Source: JBFXCK01 sp050182275
GTDB lineage: Bacteria; Pseudomonadota; Alphaproteobacteria; SHNJ01
DNA length: 64,000 bases
Direction: 5' to 3'
Assembly (NCBI GenBank): GCA_050182275.1
Contig: JBFXCK010000005.1
Location: 47,060-111,059 of the forward strand
The notes beneath the pieces are model-generated. The model was given only the letters and a program-made list of their open reading frames with translations, did not search any database and was not told where the DNA came from. Position numbers and translations under genes: made by a program. Shown in pieces: positions 8,650 to 17,612 of the stretch. The number at the start of each line of letters is the position of its first letter. Position 1 is the stretch's first letter.

Positions 8650-9123
8650 ATGCGGATTTTATTGACGATGCTTCTTGTAACCGCCGCCTTTTGCCCCGCC
8701 TTGGCCAAGAATGATTGCGCGGTTCAAGCCGGCGATCTGCAAATAAGCCAAGCTTATGCGATCGATGATGCAACCCCGGGGCGGTTGCGGGTTTATATGA
8801 CGATTTATAATGGCGGGTTTTTCGATGATTATATCCGCGCCGCGGCAAGCCCGCTTGGAACGGCGGAATTGCGCGATGAGCGCGGGCTGGATCACCGCGC
8901 TCTCCTCGATCAGCCGGTAATGGAAATCCCCTTGCGCGCCGGGCAATTACGCGAATTAAAGCCGCAAGGCTATTATATTTTGCTGGAAGAATTGGAAGAA
9001 AATTTAGGAATAGGCGAGCGTTTTTCGCTGGCCCTTCGTTTCCGGCTGGCCGGTGAAACGACCATGCCCATTACCTATCTTGGCCGCGATCCGGAAAAAT
9101 ACCGCGATAAGATTTGCCCTTAG
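8650..9123 (+). CDS. Secreted copper-chaperone-like protein (PCuAC/DUF461 relative) without the canonical ligands
   Basis: 157 residues from the ATG at 8650, chosen because it starts a good signal peptide (MRILLTMLLVTAAFCPALA). The mature part follows the periplasmic copper chaperone PCuAC pattern: YMTIYNGGFFDDYI, a VMEIPLRAGQ strand, LKPQGYYILLEEL, then FSLALRF. Where the family has the copper-binding H-x-M (in GGyHlML) this protein has YYILL, so copper binding is doubtful. It is convergent with the small gene at 9120. Confidence 0.65.
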   Translation: MRILLTMLLVTAAFCPALAKNDCAVQAGDLQISQAYAIDDATPGRLRVYMTIYNGGFFDDYIRAAASPLGTAELRDERGLDHRALLDQPVMEIPLRAGQLRELKPQGYYILLEELEENLGIGERFSLALRFRLAGETTMPITYLGRDPEKYRDKICP

Positions 9124-9329
9124 CGCTGATTTTCATTGTAACCCGTAATACGGGGAAAATGCTTACAAGGTAAGGTAGGACGCCAGGGGTGGGAGTGAAC
9201 GACCGGTTTTACCTCAGCGCCTTTGGCTTTACCGCCGCCACGACGTGGGGGGCGGGACGATCCCCGTTTATATACCCGGTGCTTTGCCATTTCTAAAAAC
9301 TCCGCCGCCAAATCTTGTTCATGACGCAT
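9120..9329 (-). CDS. Small basic hypothetical protein
   Basis: 69 residues with a strong GGGAG ribosome site 7 nt before the ATG. The middle is very basic and Gly/Arg/Pro-rich (RGSSRPPRRGGGKAKG), so it may bind nucleic acid. Its last four bases overlap the end of the convergent gene at 8650-9123. No family recognised. Confidence 0.5.
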   Translation of the reverse strand: MRHEQDLAAEFLEMAKHRVYKRGSSRPPRRGGGKAKGAEVKPVVHSHPWRPTLPCKHFPRITGYNENQR

Positions 9330-9420
9330 TTTTTACTCCCTATCGTATTTTTCCGCGCCTATTCATGCGCCTCTGGCGCAGCCGGGGCAAGTTAACTTTT
9401 TATGACATTGAAAAAACGGC

Positions 9421-11205
9421 TTAACCGTTGCTGATGACGATGTTGGTGAAAATCGATAAATTGTTCTGGCTAAGCCCATTTAACTGGGCCACATTTATCC
9501 AGCCTCCCGGGCCGGCGCCATCAATATCGACTTGCAGGGTGGTAAAACCGGCGCCATCCACAAAGCGCAGATATTGGCTTAAAGTGCCGGGATCGCCATT
9601 ATAGCCTTGCAGCACATTATGCAGCTCGATCACATCCTGGCCGGTTTGAAAATTGGTGATGGTATCCAGCCATTGCGGGGCTAAATCTTGGGTTTCATAG
9701 AAAAAAGTATCGTTGCCAGCGCCGCCATCCATTAGATCGCTGCCCGCGCCGCCGATGAGAATATCATCGCCGGCATTGGTCCAAATCACATCATCGCCAT
9801 TGCCGCCATCGACAATCATATCGCCATAGGTGTGAGTTAGGCTGGTGAAATTAAGCACATCATCGCCGTCGCCCAAATCAAATCCTTCAATGCCGCTATA
9901 ATTGACGCCGCTAAACGGCCCGTTGGAGGAATAAGAGCGGATCAACAAATTATTATCAAACTGAATTAAATCATTGCCGTTGGTGCCCAGCAAAATATCA
10001 AACCCGCTGCCGGCGGTAAAAGTATCGAAACAAACATTATAGCCATTAACGCCGACGCCAATGATTAAATCATCGCGCACCGACACGGCGAAAACGGTAT
10101 TGGGATCATTGGGATCATTCGGTACTATTTCATCGGCGGAAAATTGAAAGAAATTGTCACCCTGCAAATCAATCAAATGATCCAAGCCTTGGCCGCCATC
10201 CAAAAAATCATTGCCGGCGCCGCCATCAATCGTGTCATTCCCGGCGTCGCCGAAAAGCTGGTCATCGCCATCGCCGCCATTGATGGTATCATCGCCATCG
10301 CCGCCATGAATCGTATCATTGCCGCTGCCGCCACTTAAGGTGTCGTTCCCGGCATCGCCATTGATGAGGTCGTTGCCCGCACCGCCATCGATACTATCAT
10401 TGCCATTGCCGCCATGCAGCGTGTCATCGCCGTCATTTCCGAAAATCTGGTCATCGCCATTATCGCCGAAAATAATATCGTTCAATGAGCCGCCAATAAT
10501 AATGTCATTGCCGTCATTGCCATGAAAAGCGGTGCCGACCACATAGCCGGAAGCCGCCGCTGCCGCAGCGTCGTTGGGCAAAACAACCTGGTCATTGCCT
10601 GCCAGCGCGTCATATTGCGTGCCTGCCAAATAGCTGCCGTTTTGAATAAGATTAAAATTCACCACATCGTCATTCGGGGTGAATAAGGCAAAAATTCCCG
10701 GCGGCGGCGGGGGCGGAAAAATAATATCGGTCGGATCGGAAATCTCGCCGGGCGCAATGCCGTTGAAACCGCCACCCGTATCATCGCTTAAATTACGCAA
10801 ACCCGGTAAATTGCCATCATCGGTAAAAGGCCGGAAGCTGCCGCCTTCGCGGACGCCGATAACCGGTTCAGGCCCTTCGGCTGGTTCGAAATCTTCCAAT
10901 TGTGAAATAATATCATCGGGCGGCGTAACCGGCTGGTCGGATTTGTCCAAAATGACGGGGCGCGCCTCGCCCAGCAAAGCATAATAACCGCCCAATACGA
11001 CCCGGCCTTCCGGGGAAGTTTGAAATACCAAATCATGCCCGGCGCGGTACATTTGATCGTCCGGAACCGAGAAAGTCAGATTGACGGTTTCTCCGCCCTT
11101 TAATTCAATCAGCAAATATTCATGATTTTGCGCGGCGGGAATGCCTTTTTTTTGATTAAAAGCTTTATTCGCAACCGGGCCTATCGGTAAATCGGAAGTC
11201 GCCAT
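9421..11205 (-). CDS. RTX-type calcium-binding repeat protein
   Basis: 594 residues. From about residue 225 to 345 there are a dozen or more nonapeptide repeats of the GGxGxDxUx type (for example HGGNGNDSIDGGAGNDLING), with further repeats near 450-530. These form a calcium-binding beta roll. There is no N-terminal signal peptide, and the C-terminal region is hydrophobic and acidic, consistent with type I secretion, although no ABC exporter genes lie in the window. The N-terminal 200 residues contain a Pro-rich linker and no enzyme domain I can recognise. An adhesin or surface-layer role is possible. Confidence 0.85.
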   Translation of the reverse strand: MATSDLPIGPVANKAFNQKKGIPAAQNHEYLLIELKGGETVNLTFSVPDDQMYRAGHDLVFQTSPEGRVVLGGYYALLGEARPVILDKSDQPVTPPDDIISQLEDFEPAEGPEPVIGVREGGSFRPFTDDGNLPGLRNLSDDTGGGFNGIAPGEISDPTDIIFPPPPPPGIFALFTPNDDVVNFNLIQNGSYLAGTQYDALAGNDQVVLPNDAAAAAASGYVVGTAFHGNDGNDIIIGGSLNDIIFGDNGDDQIFGNDGDDTLHGGNGNDSIDGGAGNDLINGDAGNDTLSGGSGNDTIHGGDGDDTINGGDGDDQLFGDAGNDTIDGGAGNDFLDGGQGLDHLIDLQGDNFFQFSADEIVPNDPNDPNTVFAVSVRDDLIIGVGVNGYNVCFDTFTAGSGFDILLGTNGNDLIQFDNNLLIRSYSSNGPFSGVNYSGIEGFDLGDGDDVLNFTSLTHTYGDMIVDGGNGDDVIWTNAGDDILIGGAGSDLMDGGAGNDTFFYETQDLAPQWLDTITNFQTGQDVIELHNVLQGYNGDPGTLSQYLRFVDGAGFTTLQVDIDGAGPGGWINVAQLNGLSQNNLSIFTNIVISNG

Positions 11206-11394
11206 TTATTGCTGCCTCGCATTTGTTATAGGTAGAGAGCGGGTGCCGTGCTGTAGTATAATCCCTGCTTGTGCTAACCCGTTGGCATAGTTGTGCCGAA
11301 TAGTTTCTGAAATGTATCTAAAAAAGCTCTAATGGTCAAGCGACAGAACGCCGCCTGAAAGGCTTTGCACACAATATATTTTACCAGGGTTTGT

Positions 11395-11892
11395 TTAACG
11401 GCGGCGGCGTAAGGCCAGCGCGCCGGCGATTGCCGCCAAGCTAAGCGCCGAGGGGCTCGGAATCACCCGTTCATCCTTCGGAATTATTTCGGCCCGGCTG
11501 GGGCTAATAATAGCCAAGGGGCAAATATAAGAATCAGCCCGGTAAGCATAAACGCTTACTAGCCCATTAAACATGCTGCGGGGCGTAGAAGATAGGTCGA
11601 TTTCATAAGAGCCGCCTAAAGCCAGATATCGTAAAATAAAAACATCATCCAAAGGCGCCTGCACGCTGGTGGCGCCAATTACAGGCGTAAAATTCGCTAT
11701 GTTTTTGCTTAAACAAGAAAAAGGAGCGCCCATCTGTGAGAGCGTAAAATGGGGCGTTGAGTACCAGGAAGGGGTGGTGGGTTCAACCATTTCCCGTGGC
11801 GTAAGATCCACTTCAAGACCATCTTGATTGGCTAAAGCTCCAACCCCTGATCCGGCGACCGCAAGAGCCGCTATGAATTGTTTAGCACTCAT
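11395..11892 (-). CDS. Exported protein with a PEP-CTERM-like C-terminal sorting signal
   Basis: 165 residues. The N-terminus has a short hydrophobic segment (FIAALAVAGSGVGALA) usable for export. The C-terminus has a tripartite tail: the short motif IPSPSA, a membrane helix (LSLAAIAGALAL) and RRRR. That is the layout of PEP-CTERM and related exosortase or rhombosortase substrates, though the motif is not the standard VPEP. The middle is of unknown function. No sortase-type gene is in the window. Confidence 0.6.
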   Translation of the reverse strand: MSAKQFIAALAVAGSGVGALANQDGLEVDLTPREMVEPTTPSWYSTPHFTLSQMGAPFSCLSKNIANFTPVIGATSVQAPLDDVFILRYLALGGSYEIDLSSTPRSMFNGLVSVYAYRADSYICPLAIISPSRAEIIPKDERVIPSPSALSLAAIAGALALRRRR

Positions 11893-12100
11893 CCCTTTTC
11901 CCCCTTTAATATTTGTAGAATAGGCTAGTATTTATAGGGAAATAATGTTTCTGTCAAGGATATATTATTTGCGCCGGCACGCTGCGCGCAAAGAGGCGGC
12001 AAGCCTTGCCAACCGGCGCTTTTAACCATTTTTTCCTTGAATTAGTATCCTACTAAGATACAATTATAATTGAAAGAAAAATAATATTTAGGGCAGGGAA

Positions 12101-12274
12101 GTGACCAAAGATTTACGCGAAGCCGCGCTGCAGGGCATTCTGGGACGGTCTTGTATCGAACCGGGCTTAAAAGATCCGCTGGAAGCTAGACGGTTGGCTT
12201 TAAGCTTAGATCAGGGGCGTTTTGCCCGCGAGGCGGCGATCTTGAATGCGATCGCAGGCAAAAAAACGAAATAA
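12101..12274 (+). CDS. Short hypothetical protein with GTG start
   Basis: 57 residues from a GTG (VTKDLREAALQGILGRSC...), with AGGG close upstream. Charged and helical, ending GKKTK. Codon use looks coding (GC-rich third positions), and it precedes another small gene at 12363. No family recognised. The GTG start and short ribosome-site spacing make this tentative. Confidence 0.45.
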   Translation: MTKDLREAALQGILGRSCIEPGLKDPLEARRLALSLDQGRFAREAAILNAIAGKKTK

Positions 12275-12362
12275 GGAGCAGAATTGCTCCACAGGGTTCA
12301 TGGCAGGGAAAAGACGCCGTTAAAAAACAACGGCACCCACTTAAGTACAATTGAGGAAAACC

Positions 12363-12470
12363 ATGAGCTTGATTATTGTAACGTCGATACTCGCTACCGC
12401 CTTGATTTTCTATGGCCTTTACTGGCAAGACCGCATCGAAAAATCGCAATGCCGCCACCCTTCTCGCTGA
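12363..12470 (+). CDS. 35-residue single-pass membrane peptide
   Basis: Begins MSLIIVTSILATALIFYGLY, one membrane helix, then a short charged tail ending RHPSR. A TGAGGAAAACC ribosome site precedes the ATG. A small hairpin (GCCGTT/AACGGC, near 12316-12334) lies upstream. It looks like a small inner-membrane protein. The role is unknown. Confidence 0.5.
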   Translation: MSLIIVTSILATALIFYGLYWQDRIEKSQCRHPSR

Positions 12471-12796
12471 CATGATTCCGTTAAGTTATCCCCAATATCC
12501 ATGCGTTTGACGCATATCTGATACTTGTTTTGGCCAGGTTGTGAGGAGCAAAGCCATCATTTAGCCTTAAATGGTTAGGGTGTATGAGAACAAGAATAAT
12601 TGAGTAAATGTGAGTCAATGATCGAGTAAAAGCTTAAGGTCGAACGCACTTCGGCTTGTCAGGTGATCAGGATAGGGTTGAGTAAGGGCGAGGGTAAGTT
12701 TAAGGCGAAAGTAAGTAAGGTAACGGGGGATAAGGGAAAATACCCACCCCCATCTTTCGCTAACCCCTCTTAACATTCGTTCGAAGGGAGTTCCTT
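12471..12796. other. Gene-free interval with scattered GAGTAA/AGTAAG-type repeats
   Basis: 326 bases with no open frame of note. Between about 12600 and 12722 the motif GAGTAA or close variants (TGAGTAAATG, CGAGTAAAAG, TGAGTAAGGG, AAGTAAGTAAGG) recurs several times on the plus strand. The region is purine-rich and ends in a C-rich stretch before the ribosome site of the gene at 12797. It could hold a regulatory RNA, a protein-binding array or a decayed gene; none can be chosen from the sequence. Confidence 0.35.
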
Positions 12797-12970
12797 ATGA
12801 TTCCGCGTCAAGTACTGCAAGAACTGAAAACTCAACGGCAAAGCGATAGTTGGCGCACTCCTCTTCTTAATCTCAGCGGCTCTCAGGCAAAATCACCTTA
12901 TTCTCAACCAGATTTTATCGGCAATTTCTTGCATATGTTTACGCGGCCGGCAAGTATTCCCTCCCTCTAA
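12797..12970 (+). CDS. 57-residue hypothetical protein
   Basis: Begins MIPRQVLQELKTQRQSDSW and ends RPASIPSL. It has a good GAAGGGAG ribosome site 6-8 nt before the ATG. Soluble, with no recognisable domain. It lies between the repeat-rich interval and the HExxH gene at 13050. Confidence 0.45.
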   Translation: MIPRQVLQELKTQRQSDSWRTPLLNLSGSQAKSPYSQPDFIGNFLHMFTRPASIPSL

Positions 12971-13049
12971 TTCATATTCTTTCTAAACTTTCCTTGATAA
13001 TCAAGCCGGAATAGATTATATCTTTATAGGATATAATTGAGGCAAGATA

Positions 13050-14084
13050 ATGAAATATACCAATTCGCTGCCCAAGCCCATAGCCAATGATGCCGGGCAA
13101 GATAGGCAAGCGGAATTTGATTGCACCTTTCACGAATTGAATCAAATCGCCCCCCAAGCGGTAATGGCGGCGCTTAAACGGCATGAACCGGAAATCGCTA
13201 GATCGGCAAGCCCTATTTTAGCGCAACAGATTTTTTGCCAGATTATTAATTTATTGCCATCGGCGCTATTGCGCCAGGCGCCCCAGGCATTATTAATCGG
13301 CTTGGTCGAACGCGCCGTTAACTTCACCCACGAATTGGATGAAAAAGGCGAATTGGTCAAAGCTGGCGCGGAATTGCAAAAAGCCGTTATGAAATTAAAT
13401 CAATTCATGCCTTTGCCCCCTGCCATCACCAAATTCTGGGATAAGGCCGCCCGGCAATTGGACGAAACCCTTCGCCGCCGCCATAAAAATCCGGCCACCG
13501 CACCTTTAAGTTTTCTTGGCCTTGCTAAAGATTTTAAAAATCATAAAGGGCTAGCCCGCCAACGCAGCCTGGAACAATTCGGCCGTGAATTATCCCAGGC
13601 CCTGGGTTTAACAGTATCGCCGGAATGGCGCTTTTATGATTTGCCGGAAGGCGTCCATGCTGCTTGCCGCCAGGGCGAAATCCATTACAATGAAGCAAGG
13701 CTCGAGCGCGAAAATTTGTCTCAAGCCATTCATAACGCCGCCCATGAATGCGTCCATTGGGCCGAGGCGCTATTGGCGCGTAAACCTAAGGCCAGCTTGC
13801 TTTTATCCTCGCTTTCTCAAGCCGGGCAAAAAGAGTTTTTGCACGCCGTGCGGCATAACAAAGCCGGCTATGCGGGCGCTAAGCAGTTCGGCTATAAAAT
13901 TTATGCCTCGCAATGGGCTGAACAATCGGCCGAATATGGCGCTCGTAAATTAACCGCCGTGGTGCTGGCAGCTTTAGAAAAAATTGAAATGCCGGCAGTG
14001 GAAAAACCAAAACTTGATTCCAGGCTGGCCCGTTATGCCGCTATCGCCGCGCGCTTAAATGCCGCAGGCCGCCGCGCCGCCTGA
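13050..14084 (+). CDS. Putative zincin-like protein with an HExxH motif
   Basis: 344 residues, mostly alpha-helical, no signal peptide. Residues 232-236 read HECVH within HNAAHECVHWAEALL, the HExxH zinc-site pattern of metallopeptidases, in a helix as expected. A candidate third ligand is Glu291 or Glu295 in WAEQSAEYGARK, about 55-60 residues on. I do not recognise the family. It could be an accessory phage or domesticated protease. The unrelated gene at 14086 is convergent. Confidence 0.55.
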   Translation: MKYTNSLPKPIANDAGQDRQAEFDCTFHELNQIAPQAVMAALKRHEPEIARSASPILAQQIFCQIINLLPSALLRQAPQALLIGLVERAVNFTHELDEKGELVKAGAELQKAVMKLNQFMPLPPAITKFWDKAARQLDETLRRRHKNPATAPLSFLGLAKDFKNHKGLARQRSLEQFGRELSQALGLTVSPEWRFYDLPEGVHAACRQGEIHYNEARLERENLSQAIHNAAHECVHWAEALLARKPKASLLLSSLSQAGQKEFLHAVRHNKAGYAGAKQFGYKIYASQWAEQSAEYGARKLTAVVLAALEKIEMPAVEKPKLDSRLARYAAIAARLNAAGRRAA

Positions 14085-14085
14085 T

Positions 14086-15474
14086 TTACTTTGAATCCCT
14101 GGAATGGGACGGCGGCGAAACTTGAATCGGCGCGCCGCTTTTGGCTTGGCTTTCGGCCAGCAGGGTAATCAGCGCCGCCGCATTTTGCGCCGGAATTGAA
14201 TTTTCCCACGCCGCAATAGGCAATAGGTGCGTTCTTATCTGAATGGCATAGGAGGGCCTTTGACGCAACAACGCTTGCAGCAAGGTTGCCGCCACCTCTT
14301 GATTGGGCGCTTCGGCCAGCATGGTTTCAAGGGTGCGGGTCCGGGCGCCCGGCGTTGTTTCGGGATGAGGCCGGTAAGAGGGAATCTGAATCATGCAACA
14401 TCCAATAGTAACAATTTCACGCGGCGGGTTTGCTTGATGCAAAATCACCTCCAGCATCGGCTCAATCCGGGTGTGCAAAGCATCGCGCTGGAAAATCATT
14501 TTTACCGTTCCTTCCGGCAGATTCGCCAAATGCTTCAATATGCTTTCACTGTCTTCGGTTATTTCTAATTTGGCGCCCTCATCGGAGGACAAGGCGGCAT
14601 GAATATGCGCCTGGATATAATGCTGAATAGCCAATTTGCCGATATGCTGATAAAGCGCCCGGTCGTCATTAAAAGCCAAGTGCGGCAGGGCCAGGGCGGT
14701 AGAGTGAATTAGCCGTGTGACGGTTGCATGATATTCTTGAATATCCGGCCAAATAGTGGGCGAAAGATTTTCCGCGATTTTAACAATGCCATATATCACC
14801 GTTACCAAATGATTTTGCACCTCACGGCGGAGTTGATGATAGGATTTCCAATCGATCTGCTCGGCTTGCTTTAAAAAAATTTCCAGCATTAAGCGCACCG
14901 CTTGATGGCTTTGCCCGCCGTTAATCCTTTGATACAAAGCGGGATCAAGCATGCGTTGCAGTTGCACCAAATGGCTGGTATCGGCAGTTGCCGGCGAGGC
15001 GCGCAATTTTTGCAATAACTTGCAAATCGTCGGCATCAAAAGCTGCGCCTGAGCGTGGCTTTGGAAAGAATCGCGCCATAATTTATAGGCAATGGTAATC
15101 GTAGCGTTTTCTTGCGCAGGCGCAAGAGCTCCGGCCTGCTTTTCTATAAGATCGGCATATACTACCGCCTGACGGTTGAAACGCGGCGATTGGGGGGAAG
15201 CTAGCAATTCCTCGGCTAAGGCCGGAAGATAGCCATGCTGACGGCGCGAAGCGGGCAAGGCAAGCAAGGAGGCGCCAAAATTTCCTATAAAATCTTCATC
15301 ATTCAAATGCCCAACCCACATCAGCCGTAGCCGGCAATAAAGTTTGTAAGGCCCCCATAATAAAGCGGATAATTTTCGGGCAAGTTTTTGCTCATTCGTT
15401 GGAATAGGCAATATTCCTCCCTGCCGCGCGGCCGGCCCATCAGATATAGGAAAAGAAGAAGAGTAGGTAGCCAT
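14086..15474 (-). CDS. Large helical hypothetical protein
   Basis: 462 residues, no signal peptide or membrane segment, almost entirely helical and rich in Ala, Leu and Gln, with repeat-like pairs of helices. It has similar character to the gene at 15561 on the same strand, 86 nt away, and they may be an operon. The first 30 residues are disordered. No family recognised. It could be an effector-like or scaffold protein specific to this lineage. Confidence 0.6.
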   Translation of the reverse strand: MATYSSSFPISDGPAARQGGILPIPTNEQKLARKLSALLWGPYKLYCRLRLMWVGHLNDEDFIGNFGASLLALPASRRQHGYLPALAEELLASPQSPRFNRQAVVYADLIEKQAGALAPAQENATITIAYKLWRDSFQSHAQAQLLMPTICKLLQKLRASPATADTSHLVQLQRMLDPALYQRINGGQSHQAVRLMLEIFLKQAEQIDWKSYHQLRREVQNHLVTVIYGIVKIAENLSPTIWPDIQEYHATVTRLIHSTALALPHLAFNDDRALYQHIGKLAIQHYIQAHIHAALSSDEGAKLEITEDSESILKHLANLPEGTVKMIFQRDALHTRIEPMLEVILHQANPPREIVTIGCCMIQIPSYRPHPETTPGARTRTLETMLAEAPNQEVAATLLQALLRQRPSYAIQIRTHLLPIAAWENSIPAQNAAALITLLAESQAKSGAPIQVSPPSHSRDSK

Positions 15475-15560
15475 TTATCCTTTCAAGGCAAATAAAATTC
15501 ACCATTTAACCATGCAATATAAGGCCGCTTGGGGCAACGGATTTCTTATGGAAGAAAGAT

Positions 15561-16379
15561 TTATTGGCTCCTTGGGCCGCGGCCGTTATAGAGCGCCGCT
15601 ATCTGAGCCGCTTGCGCCGCTTTTAAATGCCCTGGCAGTGCTTTCATAGCGCGGGTGGGAAGGCGGTTATTAAAATTATCTTCTGTAGTATCTTCCGCCA
15701 GCATTAAAAAAACGGCTCCCCCGGTTTTATAGGCATAAGCGGCCAATTCAGGGCGGGTATTCACTAATAAGGCAATAAGCGCCATATTGGCAGATTGCCA
15801 TTCCCGCGATTTGGAATTGGCCCCTCGTTTTAAAGAGGCGTTTTCCATAGCGTTATGTATCAGCCCTTTAACCAAAGGGGCTAGTTTTTCACGGGGCGCA
15901 CGCTGAAAAATAGCCTCAAGCGTATAATCGATTTTCCGCATCCACCCCAAAGCGCCATACTGAGAATGGGTATAGGTTTTATCTTGGTATTCGGCGCTAA
16001 GTTCTTTAATTCCCAGGTAAACTGACCCCAGGCGCTTTAGCAATGGGAGAGGCATTTCTTGCGCCGGCATGTTTAAACCAACCTTAAGCAATAGCAATTG
16101 AAGAGTATGGTTTAATTTGATTAAAAGCGGATCGGAAGAAACTTGATCCCGCACGGCATGAAAGACTCGTTCTTGACAGAATGACAATATTTCAGCCTGT
16201 TCCGGGGTAATGGCCTGCGGTTGGGCTTTAACATAGGCGCTAATACGCCAAACCCGGTGAAGAAGGGTAAGGGGGCCGCAATTTGCCGCCAGTAAACGCG
16301 GCAGATCAAAAATTTGCCTGGCTCCGCTCGGCAAAAGAGGGAAGGGAGAGGAAGGCGTATTTATTGGCAGCGCTGTCAT
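15561..16379 (-). CDS. Helical hypothetical protein
   Basis: 272 residues. A Pro/Ser-rich start (MTALPINTPSSPFPLLPSG) leads into an all-helical body. It resembles its downstream neighbour (14086-15474) in composition and in its leading disordered region, but I cannot show homology by eye. An AT-rich promoter region lies at 16380-16440. Confidence 0.6.
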   Translation of the reverse strand: MTALPINTPSSPFPLLPSGARQIFDLPRLLAANCGPLTLLHRVWRISAYVKAQPQAITPEQAEILSFCQERVFHAVRDQVSSDPLLIKLNHTLQLLLLKVGLNMPAQEMPLPLLKRLGSVYLGIKELSAEYQDKTYTHSQYGALGWMRKIDYTLEAIFQRAPREKLAPLVKGLIHNAMENASLKRGANSKSREWQSANMALIALLVNTRPELAAYAYKTGGAVFLMLAEDTTEDNFNNRLPTRAMKALPGHLKAAQAAQIAALYNGRGPRSQ

Positions 16380-16497
16380 AATGCTCTTACCCCAATTTTA
16401 TATAAAATTATATATTTCGTATATCTAACAGATACAACTTCTTGTGTAAAGGAGGAAATAAGGCTATAAAAAGTGCCGGGTAAAAAGGGATAAATAA

Positions 16498-17490
16498 ATG
16501 GGTAGAGAAAATAAATCTGATATTACCGAGCGGCTATTAGATTCCGATGCCGAATTCAGCCAGCGATTAGCTGACCGGCGTTTATTAGCGGCAATTAAGC
16601 GCGGTTCGCGCGATCCTAAAGCAAGGCAGCTTTTTGAAATTATCGCTTCTTGCCCATCTGCCGCAGAGGTAAGAGATGGCAACCCTTTAAGCTTTGAGAT
16701 AATTAATGCTTATAAAGTTTTTCCTCTGATATTACCGAATCCGAATAGCCAGCAATTTCATCCACACTATACACCATTGGCTTTAGCTATCCGCAAAGCC
16801 GATGTTTGGTTTGTGAAGAATTTGCTGAAACTGGGCGCTTTTTCGAATTGGTCTGCTAACCCTTCTCGTGGTAATCGCGCAAATGCCTGGAAGCCGATCA
16901 GAGATGAAACCCATTTGGCCTATGCCAAACGGCTTTGCGGTAAATCTTCAAAAGATATAGGCCAAGCATTGCGCCGGCGGCGGATTTATTTCATTTTATG
17001 GAAAAGCGAGTATGCTTCAAGCTTTTCATTGAAAACCGCGCCTTATGTAATCATGGCGGGGCTGGTAATAGGAATGGATAGGGTTTTTGCAGGGATGGGT
17101 TCCGGCTCGCTCTCAACGCCCGTTGCCAATACCATCGTTGCTTCGGCCAATGCCGTCATGTGGGGCGTTTGGACGGCGTTCGCGGGATTTATGGTTTCTT
17201 ACAGCGCTTTTTTTCTAACGGCGCCGGCGTCGGTGGTGAATCCCAAGCCATCGAAATTATATGCGGCGTGCATCGGGGCTTGCACTTTGCTATGCGCTTT
17301 GGCCGGCGGGAAATATGGCTGGCACCGGCAGCAGCAAGCCGATCTGCCTTATTCGCCGCCGGCTTTTACGGCGCCGCCCGAAGAAAAGCAACCGCCGCCC
17401 GCCTTTTCCGCACGCCAGGTTTATCCGGCCAAGCCGAAAGAAATCATTCTGGATTTGGCGCCTTATTATAAAGAGATAAAAAGCCGCTAG
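16498..17490 (+). CDS. Membrane protein with an ankyrin-like segment
   Basis: 330 residues. Residues ~85-120 include YTPLALAIRKADVWFVKNLL plus KLGA, which fits one ankyrin repeat. Three to four membrane segments follow (about 180-300), then a Pro-rich cytoplasmic or periplasmic tail. An AAAGGGATAAATAA stretch precedes the ATG. Function unknown. Confidence 0.6.
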   Translation: MGRENKSDITERLLDSDAEFSQRLADRRLLAAIKRGSRDPKARQLFEIIASCPSAAEVRDGNPLSFEIINAYKVFPLILPNPNSQQFHPHYTPLALAIRKADVWFVKNLLKLGAFSNWSANPSRGNRANAWKPIRDETHLAYAKRLCGKSSKDIGQALRRRRIYFILWKSEYASSFSLKTAPYVIMAGLVIGMDRVFAGMGSGSLSTPVANTIVASANAVMWGVWTAFAGFMVSYSAFFLTAPASVVNPKPSKLYAACIGACTLLCALAGGKYGWHRQQQADLPYSPPAFTAPPEEKQPPPAFSARQVYPAKPKEIILDLAPYYKEIKSR

Positions 17491-17612
17491 CTTTTTTCTG
17501 CCTACACTCCTCCTATACTCTTGCGCAAAATTTTTTGGGAACAAAAACGCGCGCAAAAAAATTATTGTCGGTAAAAATTTTTAATATCAATTTTTACCAC
17601 AAGGAGAGTGCG

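Noticed and set aside
10150..10520. Regular repeated DNA that could look like a CRISPR or tandem array
   Set aside because: It is the coding sequence of the RTX nonapeptide repeats; unit length is 27 nt or multiples with codon-type variation, and there are no spacers. No CRISPR array was seen in the window.
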